DNA of 64,000 nucleotides from Aradus depressus. Lineage: Eukaryota > Arthropoda > Insecta > Hemiptera > Aradidae. Below are positions 42,612-52,846 of the stretch, piece by piece. Both the position numbers and the translations under genes were made by a program. Numbering within the stretch: position 1 is the stretch's first letter; each line of letters opens with the position of its first letter. The notes under the pieces were generated by a model. That model had not been told where the DNA came from. It worked only from the letters and a program-made list of their open reading frames with translations, and searched no databases. The stretch is from contig OY759221.1 in the NCBI GenBank assembly GCA_963662175.1, forward strand, positions 32,052,045-32,116,044. The letters run 5' to 3'.

Positions 42612-43215
42612 TCACAATATAATATAAATAATAGTTTTTATTATTTAAAGAGATCACCCCTATACAATGGAGTCAGTGATTATTACATTTACAATATCAA
42701 CGTAATGACACATATAAAGGAATACACATATAAAACAATAATGACACATATAAAGGAACCTTTAACAAACTAAATAAATACCATAAATAAATAAAAAAAT
42801 ATATAAATAAAATAAGTAATTACAAACTAATAATAATAATGTTACATAGACAGTAAATAAGGAGTGGGGATGTAGGTATTGAATATCAATATAATATGGA
42901 AGTTGAAATACATTATTCGTTAACAATGAATGCTCCAAGTTTCAGAGCGCAGAAAATATTTGAGATATTCTTATTATGGGCCAGGAGTAATGTATGAAAG
43001 TTGGATCGGTCTATACTGATACTCTGAGGCAGGAAGAGGCTTCCTAATGGGGGAGTATATCGGACAGGATATTAACAGGTGGTATACATCTTCCAATTCA
43101 TTTTTATTGCAGATTGTACAAAGTTCCTGGAGATTAAGGGTGTATACATTATTTTTGTAACAGATTTTAAGATAGTACTTGCCAGATAGACTGAGTTGAG
43201 CCAGTGCTTTCATGT
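42612..43215 (-). pseudogene. Non-LTR retrotransposon C-terminus with long 3' UTR
   Basis: Minus-strand frame 43213-42974 reads HMKALAQLSLSGKYYLKI-like start, then LQELCTICNKNELEDVYHLL and ISCPIYSPIRKPLP to a stop. C..C, then H, then C with 'LL..CP.Y...R' is the terminal zinc-knuckle of CR1/Jockey-group ORF2. About 340 bases of AT-rich 3' UTR follow to 42612, including a duplicated 'aatgacacatataaaggaa' (42706, 42743). The RT domain is missing (5' truncation). Confidence 0.75.
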
Positions 43216-43219
43216 GTGA

Positions 43220-43665
43220 GAATTTAATCAGAATATATTAGAAGCATAATGTAACATCGCTACTGACAGAAAACTTCAAAAAATGATATATTTGAATAAA
43301 ATAAAGCTTTAATTAGGTGAGAAAGAGGATGGATGAAAGTGAAAAAAATCCTTTTCCTCAGATTGATGTTAGAGCCGGGACAATTTGCCGGGCCATTACC
43401 ATCTTGTCGGGCCTCTTCTCTCTGGCCGGCCGGTCACAGTCCTAGGAGAGATCACTCCGTCCATTAGGAGTGGGGCCACGTCGTCTGGATTCTGGTACCA
43501 GTCCGCCTTGGCATTGCCAAAATTCCATTCTGCCATTGGACAATGGGGAATAAATGGCGGGAACAGTCACCAATGTGACTTCCGTTAAATTTACTCTGTA
43601 GAAAGAAGGAACAAATGTATATAATGTGACTGTAACAGGACTTTCTTATAATCAACCATGTTTTT
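43220..43665. other. Unassigned DNA
   Basis: No recognised repeat. Opposing open frames at 43385-43748 lack motifs. Confidence 0.3.
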
Positions 43666-43669
43666 CGAC

Positions 43670-44008
43670 AAACAGAATGGAGGAAGTTATGTAATCGGTC
43701 AGAAATTCGATGCGTTTTCAACGGGAAATCATGTTTTCCAAAAATCACCTTCTGATTCCAAAAATCACCTACTGATTTTTAGCTATATCTGCCAAAAGGA
43801 AGAGAGGATTAGGGGAAAGGTTATACACAAAAACTTTAATAACTGCCTATTTAATGAATTGTATAGACACAAAATTTAGTATGAGGATTCAGAAGCCACT
43901 ATCTAGGTCAAATATTGTTTTTTAGACTAAACGGTCGAGTGGGTTTTGGAGGGAGAGCGAAAACGCAATTAATTCGTCCTGGGGAAGTACATAAGCAATG
44001 CTGAGTTC
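43670..44008 (-). repeat. TIR-C repeat, near complete left half
   Basis: Terminal part 'ggaagttatgtaatcggtca', 'ttttcaacgggaaatcatg', then internal landmarks to 'cgtcctggggaagtaca'. A 23-base phrase ('tgattccaaaaatcacc') is duplicated near 43751. Confidence 0.7.
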
Positions 44009-44009
44009 A

Positions 44010-45265
44010 ATTTTTCAAGGACCAATTTCACGAATGAATTGGTTTCGCGGATTGCCGTCCCGAAGAGTAATTACACAGAACGGTTATTAATTGACAATGA
44101 AATTCACTTTTTGAACAGATGTAATGAAGAAGAGGACAAAAAGTTTTTATTACTCGAAGTAAATATTATTTCTTTCTTGATTGAAAGTCTGATGTTTTTT
44201 AATTTGCTTCATATCTTCTTTTGAAGTGCTCATTTTGAATTCTTTTTCAAAGTTGGTCATTGAATTCATTGAGGAGGGAAGGCGCAATGAGCTGAAATGA
44301 GACAAAAAAATAACATTTTTTTTTTTTGTTAAAATTTATGTTTTATCCTTCTTTTAAGAAAATTTTTGATTAAACACGTGCTCATATGTTGAGGTCATTG
44401 TGTGGTCAGTGTTGGTACTTTTTTTCTTCTTTTGAAATTTAGAAAATTACTTTTTTTCTAAGCGGGATATTTAGCCTTCATATGTTAATATGGCTGACAC
44501 CTTGGGTTTACACTCAAGGCAGCCTTAATGAAAACATGGCCGCTGAAAGAGATATATTAGGCGGCCGGCTTTTAAGGATTACCTCTTCTTCTTTTTACAC
44601 ACTTTTTTCAATTTTCTTTTCTCTTTTTTTTGGGGTCATTTTTTGGCTTTGCTAATTAAAAGTTTCCCACATTCCTGGGATTTTTAATTAATTTGGCCAA
44701 CAAACTGGCAAGGAGATTTACTCATTAGTCATCAAACATCACAAGGATTTTAATTTTTTACCTTTAACTTTGAGGTATACTGCTCTTACACATTTGTGAA
44801 GCAAAAAATGAATGTTTTCGTACTTGGATTCTCTAGAGAAAAACTTCCATGCACTAAAAATGCATACTAATGATACAAATTATATATCGTGGGCAGTGGC
44901 GCTGGAACAAAACTATTTTTGGGGGGGCAAAAACAGTGGCATGATATATTATAACTATATGATATATATAGTTATACAATATACGATTATGTATCAGATA
45001 TTTCATAAAGTATCAACGGAATTAATGCTCAATTATTATTTGAAAAAATACCGCGATTGCGTTCGAATATCAAGGATATTTTACTGAGAATATATTTCGT
45101 CGATTCTTTCAAATTGTAAAGGTTCAAAAAAATCCATAAGCGAGTAGTAGCAACCATCGTAGTAGCAATCATCTTCTGGTTCACGAACTCTCTTAGAGGA
45201 AGTCGCTCCGAAAAAATCAAGCAATGTTTTTTGAGCCATTATAAACTATTATACTTTTTTTTACT
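44010..45265. other. Unassigned AT-rich DNA
   Basis: Several short frames (44039-44224, 44812-45087, 45029-45220) with no known motif. T-rich runs near 44310-44330 and 44620. Confidence 0.3.
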
Positions 45266-45270
45266 CTTTC

Positions 45271-45391
45271 TTGTGCTTAAGTTTATTTTACCTCCCAGAT
45301 AAAATAAACTAAGGGCCTCGGTCGAGTTTCGAACCCACGATCTTGAGCTCAGAAGGCAAGCACGCATACCACTGAGCTACCGGCGCCCTCC
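45271..45391 (-). mobile_element. tRNA-derived SINE, head only
   Basis: Minus-strand tRNA-like head with box A and box B ('ggttcgaaactc') and the first part of the body to 'aaacttaagcac'. Confidence 0.88.
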
Positions 45392-45394
45392 GAT

Positions 45395-46215
45395 TTCTTT
45401 ATATTTAATTTGTTTGTTTTGTTTTGTTTCCATTAATTTAGTATTTTTCCCATTATTATAATTTATTAGTTAACCTATCTACAGTCCATTTATTTTATTT
45501 TAATTTATCTTCTATCATTTATATTATATATTTGCAACATGTATTAACATCTAAGTATGTCAATTCTTGATTTTTAGCACAAATTATGGATTCTTTTTGG
45601 AGGGAAGTGAGAACTTACGGAATTCACCAACTATTTTTTTATTTACTCTGCAATAAAGGGTCCTTTAACTATGAATAAGCTATGACCAAAAAACTTAAAA
45701 ATAATAATAATTCTTCAAGTAGGATAACATAGGATTTTCTGTTTGGTCCAAGAAGTAACAAAAAACGGGCGGTTGTAAGAAAGGAGCATAAAAAGAGCTT
45801 TTGTATACAGTTTTATGGGCTGGGAGGGCCTTATGTAGGGGATGGTTTTTATTTAAATACTTTCAGATATATCAGGAGTGTCTCTATTCATGTGGAGATG
45901 TGTCTCCGGATCCTGGCTCTGTCCAAGAGACTTGCTCCACAATGGAGACCAAACTGTACTCACAGCCTGTTTTAAATAACCACCAAGTGAGGTGGTTGGC
46001 TTATGGTGGAGCGAGGTTTGCCAAAACTCGCTTATGTCCAACCCCCTTGAACTCTCAGCTACCATCTTCACACCCCACAGAACAGTGGACTTGTATATTA
46101 CATATGTCCTTACTAGTTGGAAACAAGCCCAAAGTTATTCCTGAGGAATGATGGAAAATTGGTGTTGAAGGGCGTTTTATTCTGACTTCTTCCCTCTTTC
46201 AAGTACACACAAACC
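45395..46215. other. Unassigned DNA
   Basis: A 116-residue plus frame (45801-46151) has several cysteines but no recognised fold, and an opposite frame overlaps it. Not called as a gene. Confidence 0.3.
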
Positions 46216-46219
46216 CTTT

Positions 46220-46310
46220 TCACTTATTACTTCCACAGGAATACAATGTATAGGAGAAGTTCTTTAGGGGAAATTTGATATTATCACAGGAATTTTATGT
46301 TTTAAATTTA
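46220..46310 (+). repeat. TIR-C repeat, left end fragment
   Basis: 'ttacttccacaggaa', 'gtataggagaagtt' and 'aggaattttatgttt', a diverged left terminal repeat. A SINE follows within 25 bases. Confidence 0.5.
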
Positions 46311-46329
46311 TATTTATATATAAAATATC

Positions 46330-46552
46330 AGAGGGCGCCGGTAGCTTAGTGGTATGCGTGCTTGCCTTCTGAGCTCAAGGTCGTGAGTTCGAAACCCGGC
46401 CGAGGCCCTTAGTTCATTTTAACTGGGAGGTAAAATAAACTTAAGCATGCCGTCCTTCGGATGGGACGTTAAGCGATGGTCCCGAGCCTATACGATGTTA
46501 GGTACTCGTTAAAGACCCCTGCCCTAGGTGAATAAAAATGTATGCTAGGCAA
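46330..46552 (+). mobile_element. tRNA-derived SINE, 3'-truncated
   Basis: Complete head (box A 'tagcttagtggta', box B 'agttcgaaacc'), central domain, truncated at 'ctaggcaac'. Confidence 0.9.
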
Positions 46553-46554
46553 CA

Positions 46555-47185
46555 AGTATTGGGTTTATTTAACATTAATCTACATTAAAAATTTAATAAC
46601 TAATAGGAAAAAAAATGAAATAAATAAAATTAATCACAAAAAGAAATCTTACAAACTACCTAATTACTTAAAACTATATCAGTGTTTTTTCTTCTGTTTT
46701 TGTAGTATTATAATTCCTTTATATTTTGGGCATATAAATAAAAAGTACCTTTTCTCTTCCACATACTTCCAATGTTATAGTTTTCACACCTACATTCCTC
46801 TACAACTTCTCTTACTCAGACTGGTTCACTACACCTTAACCCTAAAAACACTTCTCTCTCTAGACTGTCCACTTCCACAACACGACTTAGACACTCTATT
46901 AGAACAGCTGTTCGTCGTCTTTTGTCCTTCATCCATTGGTTGTTCACATTTTTTCTAAAACAAAATGCATCTAGCCCATCTTTGTATATTTATTCACTAA
47001 TTAAGTTACATCACTCCTAACAGCTGTTTTTATACAAATAATAATAATTGATTTTATAATATATTAATAATCTTGATGTGTGTATATTTTTTTTAGATGA
47101 GAACAGACGACACCTATTACGTTTTAGCAGAATCGATAGGGAAGTAGAGTTCTGCTCAAAAACCTTAATCACTATCGATGTAATG
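46555..47185. other. Unassigned DNA with a 138-residue frame
   Basis: The plus frame 46542-46958 begins inside the SINE and is low-complexity at first, then leucine-rich. No known motif or codon structure supports a gene. Best treated as chance. Confidence 0.35.
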
Positions 47186-47191
47186 AATGTA

Positions 47192-47422
47192 GGTTTAGGT
47201 TAGGTTTTATGACTCATGCCCGGGCTTTAACTACTATGTCATATCGCCTACTACCAGAGCGCTCTTTCGTCATTGACCTAGGGTAGGGGTCTTTACGAGT
47301 ACCTGAGATCGTACAGGCTCGGGACCATCGCTTAACGTCCCGTCCGAAGGACGGCGTGCTTAAGTTTATTTTATATCCCAGATAAAATAAACTAAGGGCC
47401 TCGGTCGGGTTTCGAACCCACG
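47192..47422 (-). mobile_element. tRNA-derived SINE, internally deleted
   Basis: Minus-strand copy from 'ggttaggttttatgactcat' through a deletion of the 'aggactcccacagtag' region, intact central domain, to box B ('ggtttcgaaccc'). The first half of the head is missing. Confidence 0.88.
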
Positions 47423-47424
47423 CG

Positions 47425-47960
47425 ATGGAAAAGATTGGCCGGTGCTTTTCGTGGGTTGATTTCGATTAGTTTCTGACTTTACATTGTGTAGTCAGGTCTT
47501 GTTTTCTCCTCATTAATGGTGTCTTCTTCCGACAAACAAAACCCAACAAAATTAAATAATATTATTATTTTTTTTCTTGTTTCTGCCTGAGCGAAGTTTG
47601 GCGACAAGAGGGCTATCTTCAACCCTTTTGTTCACTTCCATCCCTTCTACTCCCTTCCTTTCTTGTTATTAAATCAGCCGAGGACGGAGCCTGGCAAGAA
47701 ATCAGCATCTTTTGACAACCTCAATGCAAGGTAATTTCAACCCTTCTCCGACAAGTAATTTGCTTAAGAACAGCTAATATGTGAACAAGCAACATTCATA
47801 CGCACTGTTCTTGTTCCTGTCTTCTTCATTATTAATATTCTTCTCAGGATCATCTTCTTCGTCTTTCTTATTTCATGTTTATGAATAGCTTGTATCTTAA
47901 TCATTTATCATTGAAACTCCTTCTTAGCTTAATTTTACATTTAAAAAGTAGTTTTTCTTC
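47425..47960. other. Unassigned DNA
   Basis: CT-rich in places; no recognised gene or repeat. Confidence 0.3.
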
Positions 47961-47964
47961 CTCC

Positions 47965-48345
47965 GCAATTAATCAATTACGTTTTCTCTCACTCCAAAGA
48001 CAGTTGACCCTTTTGAATTTAAATATAAAATTTCTTGTCGATATATTCTCTTCATCGGTAGTTATTGATATATTTGACTTGAACCCCCTTCACATCGGTT
48101 GATTCCGAAGAAAATTAAAAGATCGTCCTTAGAGGGATTTGTATTCATATATGAAATCTCCTGTCAATAGGTACAGGACTCAAAACTGCAGTTATTAGAG
48201 TTTTTGTGTTAAGCCTTCCCCTAATCATCGTTCCTCTCGGCCGATTTGGCTGAAAATCAATAGGTGTCGTCCTTAGAGAGTTCCTGAATACACATATAAA
48301 ATTTCGTGTCGATACATTTACTCTATCAGGTATTATAGTGATGTA
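47965..48345 (+). repeat. TIR-C repeat, internal part
   Basis: 'attaatcaattacgttttct', 'aaatttcttgtcgatata', 'gccgatttggctgaaaatca' and 'cgtgtcgatacatttac'. The internal block repeats at least three times. Confidence 0.68.
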
Positions 48346-48394
48346 CAGTGAAGTAGGCCTTTGTGAATGAGTTGATAAAGGTCCGAAGGATATA

Positions 48395-48480
48395 ATAAAA
48401 AAATTAACGGTGAATCACCTGAATTGTACATTCTTAGAGCGATTTAATCATCGATTTGGCTGAAAATCAATGGGCTTTTT
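48395..48480 (+). repeat. TIR-C repeat, fragment
   Basis: 'acggtgaatcacctgaattg', 'gagcgatttaatcatcg' and 'tttggctgaaaatcaatggg'; the middle is deleted. Confidence 0.5.
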
Positions 48481-48548
48481 CAAGGGTATAAGAAAGTCAC
48501 TCTCAGAACTACGCTGTAGAATGAAACAAAGAAAACCTCATATCTCAA

Positions 48549-48655
48549 CACATTACTTTCATACACCTTACTATTACTTATGTAGTATGAAATTAATTTG
48601 AGAGGGGGGAGGGAGAGTGATCTGTATAAAAATGGTTGGTATACTAAAGTACTGT
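48549..48655 (+). repeat. Dispersed repeat shared with 22300
   Basis: 'cattactttcataca', 'atgaaattaatttgaga' and 'gtgatctgtataaaaatgg' appear in the same order as at 22300-22400. Confidence 0.6.
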
Positions 48656-48671
48656 AATGGCCACATCACAT

Positions 48672-48673
48672 AT

Positions 48674-48730
<57 letters not shown>

Positions 48731-48925
48731 TTATTTCCGTTAAACCAATACATGGTAATAGGATACGTCAAATGAATTTATACATTAAGATAGCTTATAT
48801 ATTAGATATATAACTACTTGAGTCTAACACATCTATGATTAGTAGCAACATAAAAACCATTAAAAAAGTAAAATGAAATTAATAAAAACTGTACAAATAA
48901 ATACTTGAAAATATATGAGTGTATA
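48672..48925 (-). mobile_element. Non-LTR retrotransposon 3' end with long (ATT)n tail
   Basis: Minus-strand copy of the 10938 block, the longest here: the tail is the AAT microsatellite at 48675-48730, then 'tttccgttaaaccaatacat', 'ggtaataggatacgtcaaat', 'agatagcttatatatta', 'gagtctaacacatctatgat' and 'acaaataaatacttgaaaat'. Confidence 0.75.
48675..48730. repeat. (TAA)n microsatellite
   Basis: About 18 units; forms the 3' tail of the retrotransposon copy next to it. Confidence 0.97.
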
Positions 48926-49033
48926 TAAAATAATAATAACAATACAAGATACGTTCATAAAAAGTAGACACATTTTTCTTCAACATATGATAGTAAGGCT
49001 ATTGTGGGGCGAGATTTCTGTTTTATGTTCAGT

Positions 49034-49070
49034 CAGTCTTTCAACGCAACTGCGTCATCATCAGTGGCAC
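49034..49070 (-). ncRNA. Hammerhead-like motif, family A
   Basis: Minus strand: GCCA, CTGATGA, extra T, GACGC-AGTT-GCGTT, GAAA, then a diverged helix III ('gactgactg' in place of AACCGGTT). The SINE insertion at 49107 lies 37 bases away in the same repeat. Confidence 0.55.
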
Positions 49071-49094
49071 ATCTATGTATACATATATGTAAAA

Positions 49095-49106
49095 TGTAAC
49101 AGAAGC
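49095..49106. repeat. Left target-site duplication of SINE
   Basis: TGTAACAGAAGC occurs here and exactly again at 49446-49457. Confidence 0.9.
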
Positions 49107-49445
49107 GAGGGCGCCGGTAGCTCAGTGGTATGCGTGCTTCTCTTCTGAGCTTAAGAACGTGGGTTCGAAACCCGACCGAGGCCTTTAGTTTATTTTATCT
49201 GGGGGGTAAAATAAACTTAAGCACGCCGTCCTTCGGATGGGACGTTAAGCGATGGTCCCAAGCCTTTACGATGTCAGGTACTCGTTAAAGACCCCTGCCC
49301 TAGGTGAATAAAAATTTAGGGTAGGCAAAATTTAGGACTCCCAGCCGGGCTCATGTCCACCAGAGTGACGAAAGAGCGCTCTGGTAGTAGGTGATATGAC
49401 CTCGTAGTTAAAGCCCGGGCATGAGTCATAAAACATAACCTAACC
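49107..49445 (+). mobile_element. tRNA-derived SINE, full length (reference copy, 339 bp)
   Basis: Head: box A TAGCTCAGTGGTA at 49118-49130 and box B GGTTCGAAACC at 49162-49172, with a perfect T-arm (GGGTTCGAAACCC), the Pol III promoter of a tRNA gene. Body: 'ttagtttattttatctggg', then a central domain (CTTCGGATGGGACGTTAAGC, GATGGTCCC, ACTCGTTAAAGACCCC). The 3' part runs 'ccaccagagtgacgaaagag', 'gtagttaaagcccgggc' and ends in 'cataacctaacc'. An exact 12-base duplication flanks it. It codes for no protein and must depend on a partner LINE, not identified here. Confidence 0.96.
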
Positions 49446-49457
49446 TGTAACAGAAGC
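49446..49457. repeat. Right target-site duplication of SINE
   Basis: Exact copy of TGTAACAGAAGC at 49095-49106. Confidence 0.9.
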
Positions 49458-49459
49458 TA

Positions 49460-50590
49460 AAGCATCAAGCAATACAGTGTGATGTCTACTGAGAGACTAT
49501 ATATTTTATTTTTTTGAAGAATGAGCTAATTTTATGTTGAATTTAAAAACTTTTTTTCTTTTGGTTTCCTGAAAAGTAATGATTTTCACATTCGATAAAT
49601 CGGACATGGTACATTCTTATGTATTTATTTAAGGGAAGGTTAAGAATTCTTCCAAAAACTCTATGTAGGGGTACAAAGTAAATTAAACATAAAATACATA
49701 TCAATATTAAAATAATAGCTGTATTCATGAGATGGTTCGGTAAAGATTTCATGGTAGATAAAACAGAGATGACACACCTTGAATACATAATGGTAACCGC
49801 TGGAAAAAATAAAGAAACCTCACTAAATATTGTTGAAATATGTATCCAGGACTTCCTTTTCTCAATAAGTCTTTCTTATATTTACATATTCATGTTTTGC
49901 TGTATCACTAAGACAGTCAACGAAAAAATTTTTATGAATTTTCTCTGGGTTTCATATTTTCCGACTTGCGTCCGAGTATACTCAAATACCTTAAAAGGGA
50001 GAAACTTTATTGAATTTTCCTAGAAACTTCTTGGAATTTCGAGAAACATACTGGAAAATTTCATGACATTCTATAAGATTCAAGAATGTTCTGGTGTATT
50101 ACATTATTATATAAATTATTGAAAATAAATTTGAGGATAATATTGGAAAAATAATTCAAGGGCCCCCAGATGAAGTCTGCCTCAGGACCCGCGAAAGTCT
50201 TAAAACGGCACAGGACAAACCATGGCCTCTCCATATTGTGTGTAATATTTGTGTGAAAGGACTTCGATACTGGTCTGGGAGAAAGCGCCTATATCTATGT
50301 ATTTTGACATATCAGTGGTTTGGCGTGAACCGAATCACAGTGATTGTTACACCTGCATGTGTAAAGTTTCGGGGTACCCCAACTGGCAATCAGCAATAAG
50401 AGCTGTGCCGTATGTACTTGACATACCTGTATCATCAAGGCCTGTTTTTTGAAAGTTGATACTTGAAGTTCTCCTTTCACACCGACGGAACTAGTGGGCT
50501 AATTAACAAATTAAGCTATAGATAGCAACAACTCGAAATCCTAATAACTCCGCAAAAGATTTAGCGTCAAAACGTTTTACATATAAGTTG
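49460..50590. other. Unassigned DNA
   Basis: Frames at 49543-49788 (minus) and 49727-50023 (plus) have no known motif. 49990-50110 is rich in 'gaa/ttc' imperfect repeats. Confidence 0.3.
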
Positions 50591-50599
50591 ATATAAGCT

Positions 50600-50750
50600 C
50601 ATCAGACAGGAATTTAACTTCCCGAGCTAAATGTAGTATAGAAGAAGTTACGAAATCTAACAGAAATTAGATTTTAAGTTTTCATCGGAATTGCACGTCT
50701 TCCGACTTCCTTATTACAAAAAAAAAAAAAATCTGTTTGTTAAGCTGAGT
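50600..50750 (+). repeat. TIR-C repeat, left end
   Basis: 'acttcccgagctaaatg', 'gtatagaagaagttac' and 'ttttcatcggaattgcacg', then an A-run and 'aaatctg'. Confidence 0.6.
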
Positions 50751-50754
50751 TTAC

Positions 50755-51360
50755 GAAGCTCTTTCTTAGGCGACTCATGTATTTCGTTGTACTCGTACTC
50801 CTCCTAAGCCCCTTTACCGATCAAATTGAAATTTGCCACGATGGTAGTGGGCAAAGTGACGATGGTTTACTACTAAAAAAATCTGAAATCATACACACCA
50901 TGGAGGAATAATCACCGAAAAACGAAATCCCCATTGAAATCAATTAAGAGACAAAATTCTCGCGCAAAATAGAATTTTTCGATTTCAAATGTAAAAATCT
51001 GGGCGAAGCCCTTTTCGGTTTACCAGCGGACACCACTTTTTTTGAGCCGTTTTTTTCAGTGTTCTTACTGTACGTACAAACTTCGACTTTTTTCTGATAA
51101 AAATATTCTTCAACATACAAAGAACAAATATTAAAAAGAATTTTGTGCAAAAACAGCTGTTGTTGTCTACAATAAGGCTAGAAAAAATCCATTGAATTCA
51201 ATTGAAATCTATTTAAAGTATTAATATATTCATAAAGAACATACAAGGTGAGAAGTTACTGATAATTATTAAAACATTAACTGCGTTTTTTATACAGATA
51301 TGCCTGACTCAGCCCAGTTTTTGCCAACAGCAGAATGCATTGCACACCTAGTATATGTGT
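50755..51360. other. Unassigned DNA
   Basis: No recognised gene or repeat; the minus frame at 50944-51150 lacks motifs. Confidence 0.3.
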
Positions 51361-51364
51361 GTAT

Positions 51365-51645
51365 GACTGTGAACACGATATCTGCCGAAAGAATAAATGT
51401 ATCAACGCGAAATTTTATATGTATGTATCCAGAATCCCATAAGGATGACACCAATTACTTTTCAGCGTAATCCGCCAAAAGTAAAAGGGCAATCAGATAA
51501 TAAGGGCTCAAAAACGTCAACTATTGATTTTAAGCCCAAACGTTTTTTTGGAATCAGGAAGTCGGAAAACATGTAATCCCTGTGAAAACTCTACATCCAA
51601 TTTTCAACCGATTCCATAACTACCTCTATACTGCTGGGAAAACAT
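51365..51645 (-). repeat. TIR-C repeat, internal part joined to a terminal repeat
   Basis: 'gtgaacacgatatctgccg', 'cgcgaaattttatatgtatg', 'cataaggatgacacc' and 'gtcaactattgattttaag', then a plus-oriented terminal repeat ('gtcggaaaacatgtaatccc', 'ctctatactgctggga'). Confidence 0.65.
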
Positions 51646-51649
51646 TCAC

Positions 51650-52318
51650 ACAGAATATTTTGTCCTTATCCTCTTGTGCATGCTGAGGGAATTGATCAAT
51701 TAGCAGATCAAATCTTTGGAGAAATAAAGAAAATGTTGATATATTTTGATTGTAATTTATGAAGACTATAAATGAATGTTAGGAATAAGGTGGAATAATT
51801 TATGTGTGTCCCTCTGCCTACGCCACAACCTGGAATATGATTAACCATATAGACAGACTTGAAAATCGCAATAAAATCGGTAGATCTTGGAACAACGTAA
51901 ATTACCAACTTATTTATGTCACTTCTTCAAGTTGGATAATAAAACAATTATGTATCCTCGAAACCCATTTTGAGGGGTTTAATGGTCAGAAAACAAAACA
52001 AAAAAACCAAGGGGCTAAGGATGATAATACTAAAATGAAGTTGTCAGGATAAGAAGTCTATCTGAGATAAGTTCTATAACAAGTGGCGATAAAGATACTG
52101 GGGCCTGTTAACGTAGGGGAGCTATATAGGCCCTGGCAAGGATGGGGCAATTAAAATAGTTGGTAAACACAGGGGGCAAACCAGGCAAATAAAAGTGTAT
52201 TATTTATTTGGGCAATACAGATAAAGTTTATAGTGACTATAACTTTATATATAGGACTAGCAAGACTGTAATATCCACAATGAAGGATAGGAAAATATAA
52301 TACCTTTTATGTTACCTC
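51650..52318. other. Unassigned DNA
   Basis: Opposing frames at 51708-52052 lack motifs. Confidence 0.3.
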
Positions 52319-52325
52319 TAGCAGT

Positions 52326-52614
52326 ACGAGGGGTGTGAAAAAGTTTCAGGACTTTTTGGATTGCGCGCTAACGGAGCGTCGGTACGCTTGGCAGCATTAG
52401 TTGTTGTGACTCTTCCTGAGCTCAGCTGTTTTGTTAGATTCTCACACTTTTGTTGTGAAGTAACAGACGTTTTTGTGAAACAAGTTTTTCGTGTTTGGCT
52501 ATTTTGTAATCTTTTGTCAAATGAATCAAAAAGAAGAGCAACACGTTTGTGTCAAATTTTGTGTGATGTTGAGTAAAACTTTTACAGAAACTTTTCAGAT
52601 GTTGCAAGAGGCTT
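52326..52614 (+). mobile_element. mariner-like element, 5' end with start of transposase
   Basis: TA/CGAGGGGTGTGAAAAAG terminal sequence, an untranslated leader, then an ATG at 52521 that opens MNQKEEQHVCVKFCVMLSKT and FTETFQMLQEAF. This is the N-terminal helix-turn-helix start typical of mariner transposases (family pattern: VKFC...K...ET..ML..AF). After about 32 codons the sequence changes abruptly to TIR-C DNA, so the DD(D/E) catalytic part is lost. Confidence 0.8.
52521..52614 (+). pseudogene. mariner transposase, N-terminal stub
   Basis: About 32 codons of the DNA-binding start remain in frame; the catalytic domain is absent because another repeat begins at 52615. It cannot be active. 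The 82-residue frame that continues into the next repeat is a chimera. Confidence 0.75.
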
Positions 52615-52795
52615 TTTTCTTATTAAATTTCCGCAGAATTGGACGTATCGAAACAAAATTTAGTAAGAGAATTCAAAGTCAGCTATTAATATTAAGCCCA
52701 AATGATCGATTGATTTTGGAGACAGAGCGAAAACTCTGATGACTCTGAAAATTGATTAAATCGTGTTGGGCAAATATGGAACAGATTCACCGACG
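52615..52795 (-). repeat. TIR-C repeat, internal part
   Basis: 'attaaatttccgcagaattg', 'aaacaaaatttagtaagaga', 'gattttggagacagagcgaa' and 'attcaccgacggc'. Confidence 0.62.
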
Positions 52796-52846
52796 GCTAT
52801 TTTTCTGTGAGCTAGGATTACGATATAATAGTACCTAATAATAATT

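Noticed and set aside
46542..46958. 138-residue open frame, the longest in the window
   Set aside because: Starts within a SINE, is low-complexity at first, and shows no known motif.
49107..49180. Functional tRNA gene
   Set aside because: Box A and box B are good, but the acceptor stem does not pair properly and the unit is fused to a repeated SINE body with a target duplication.
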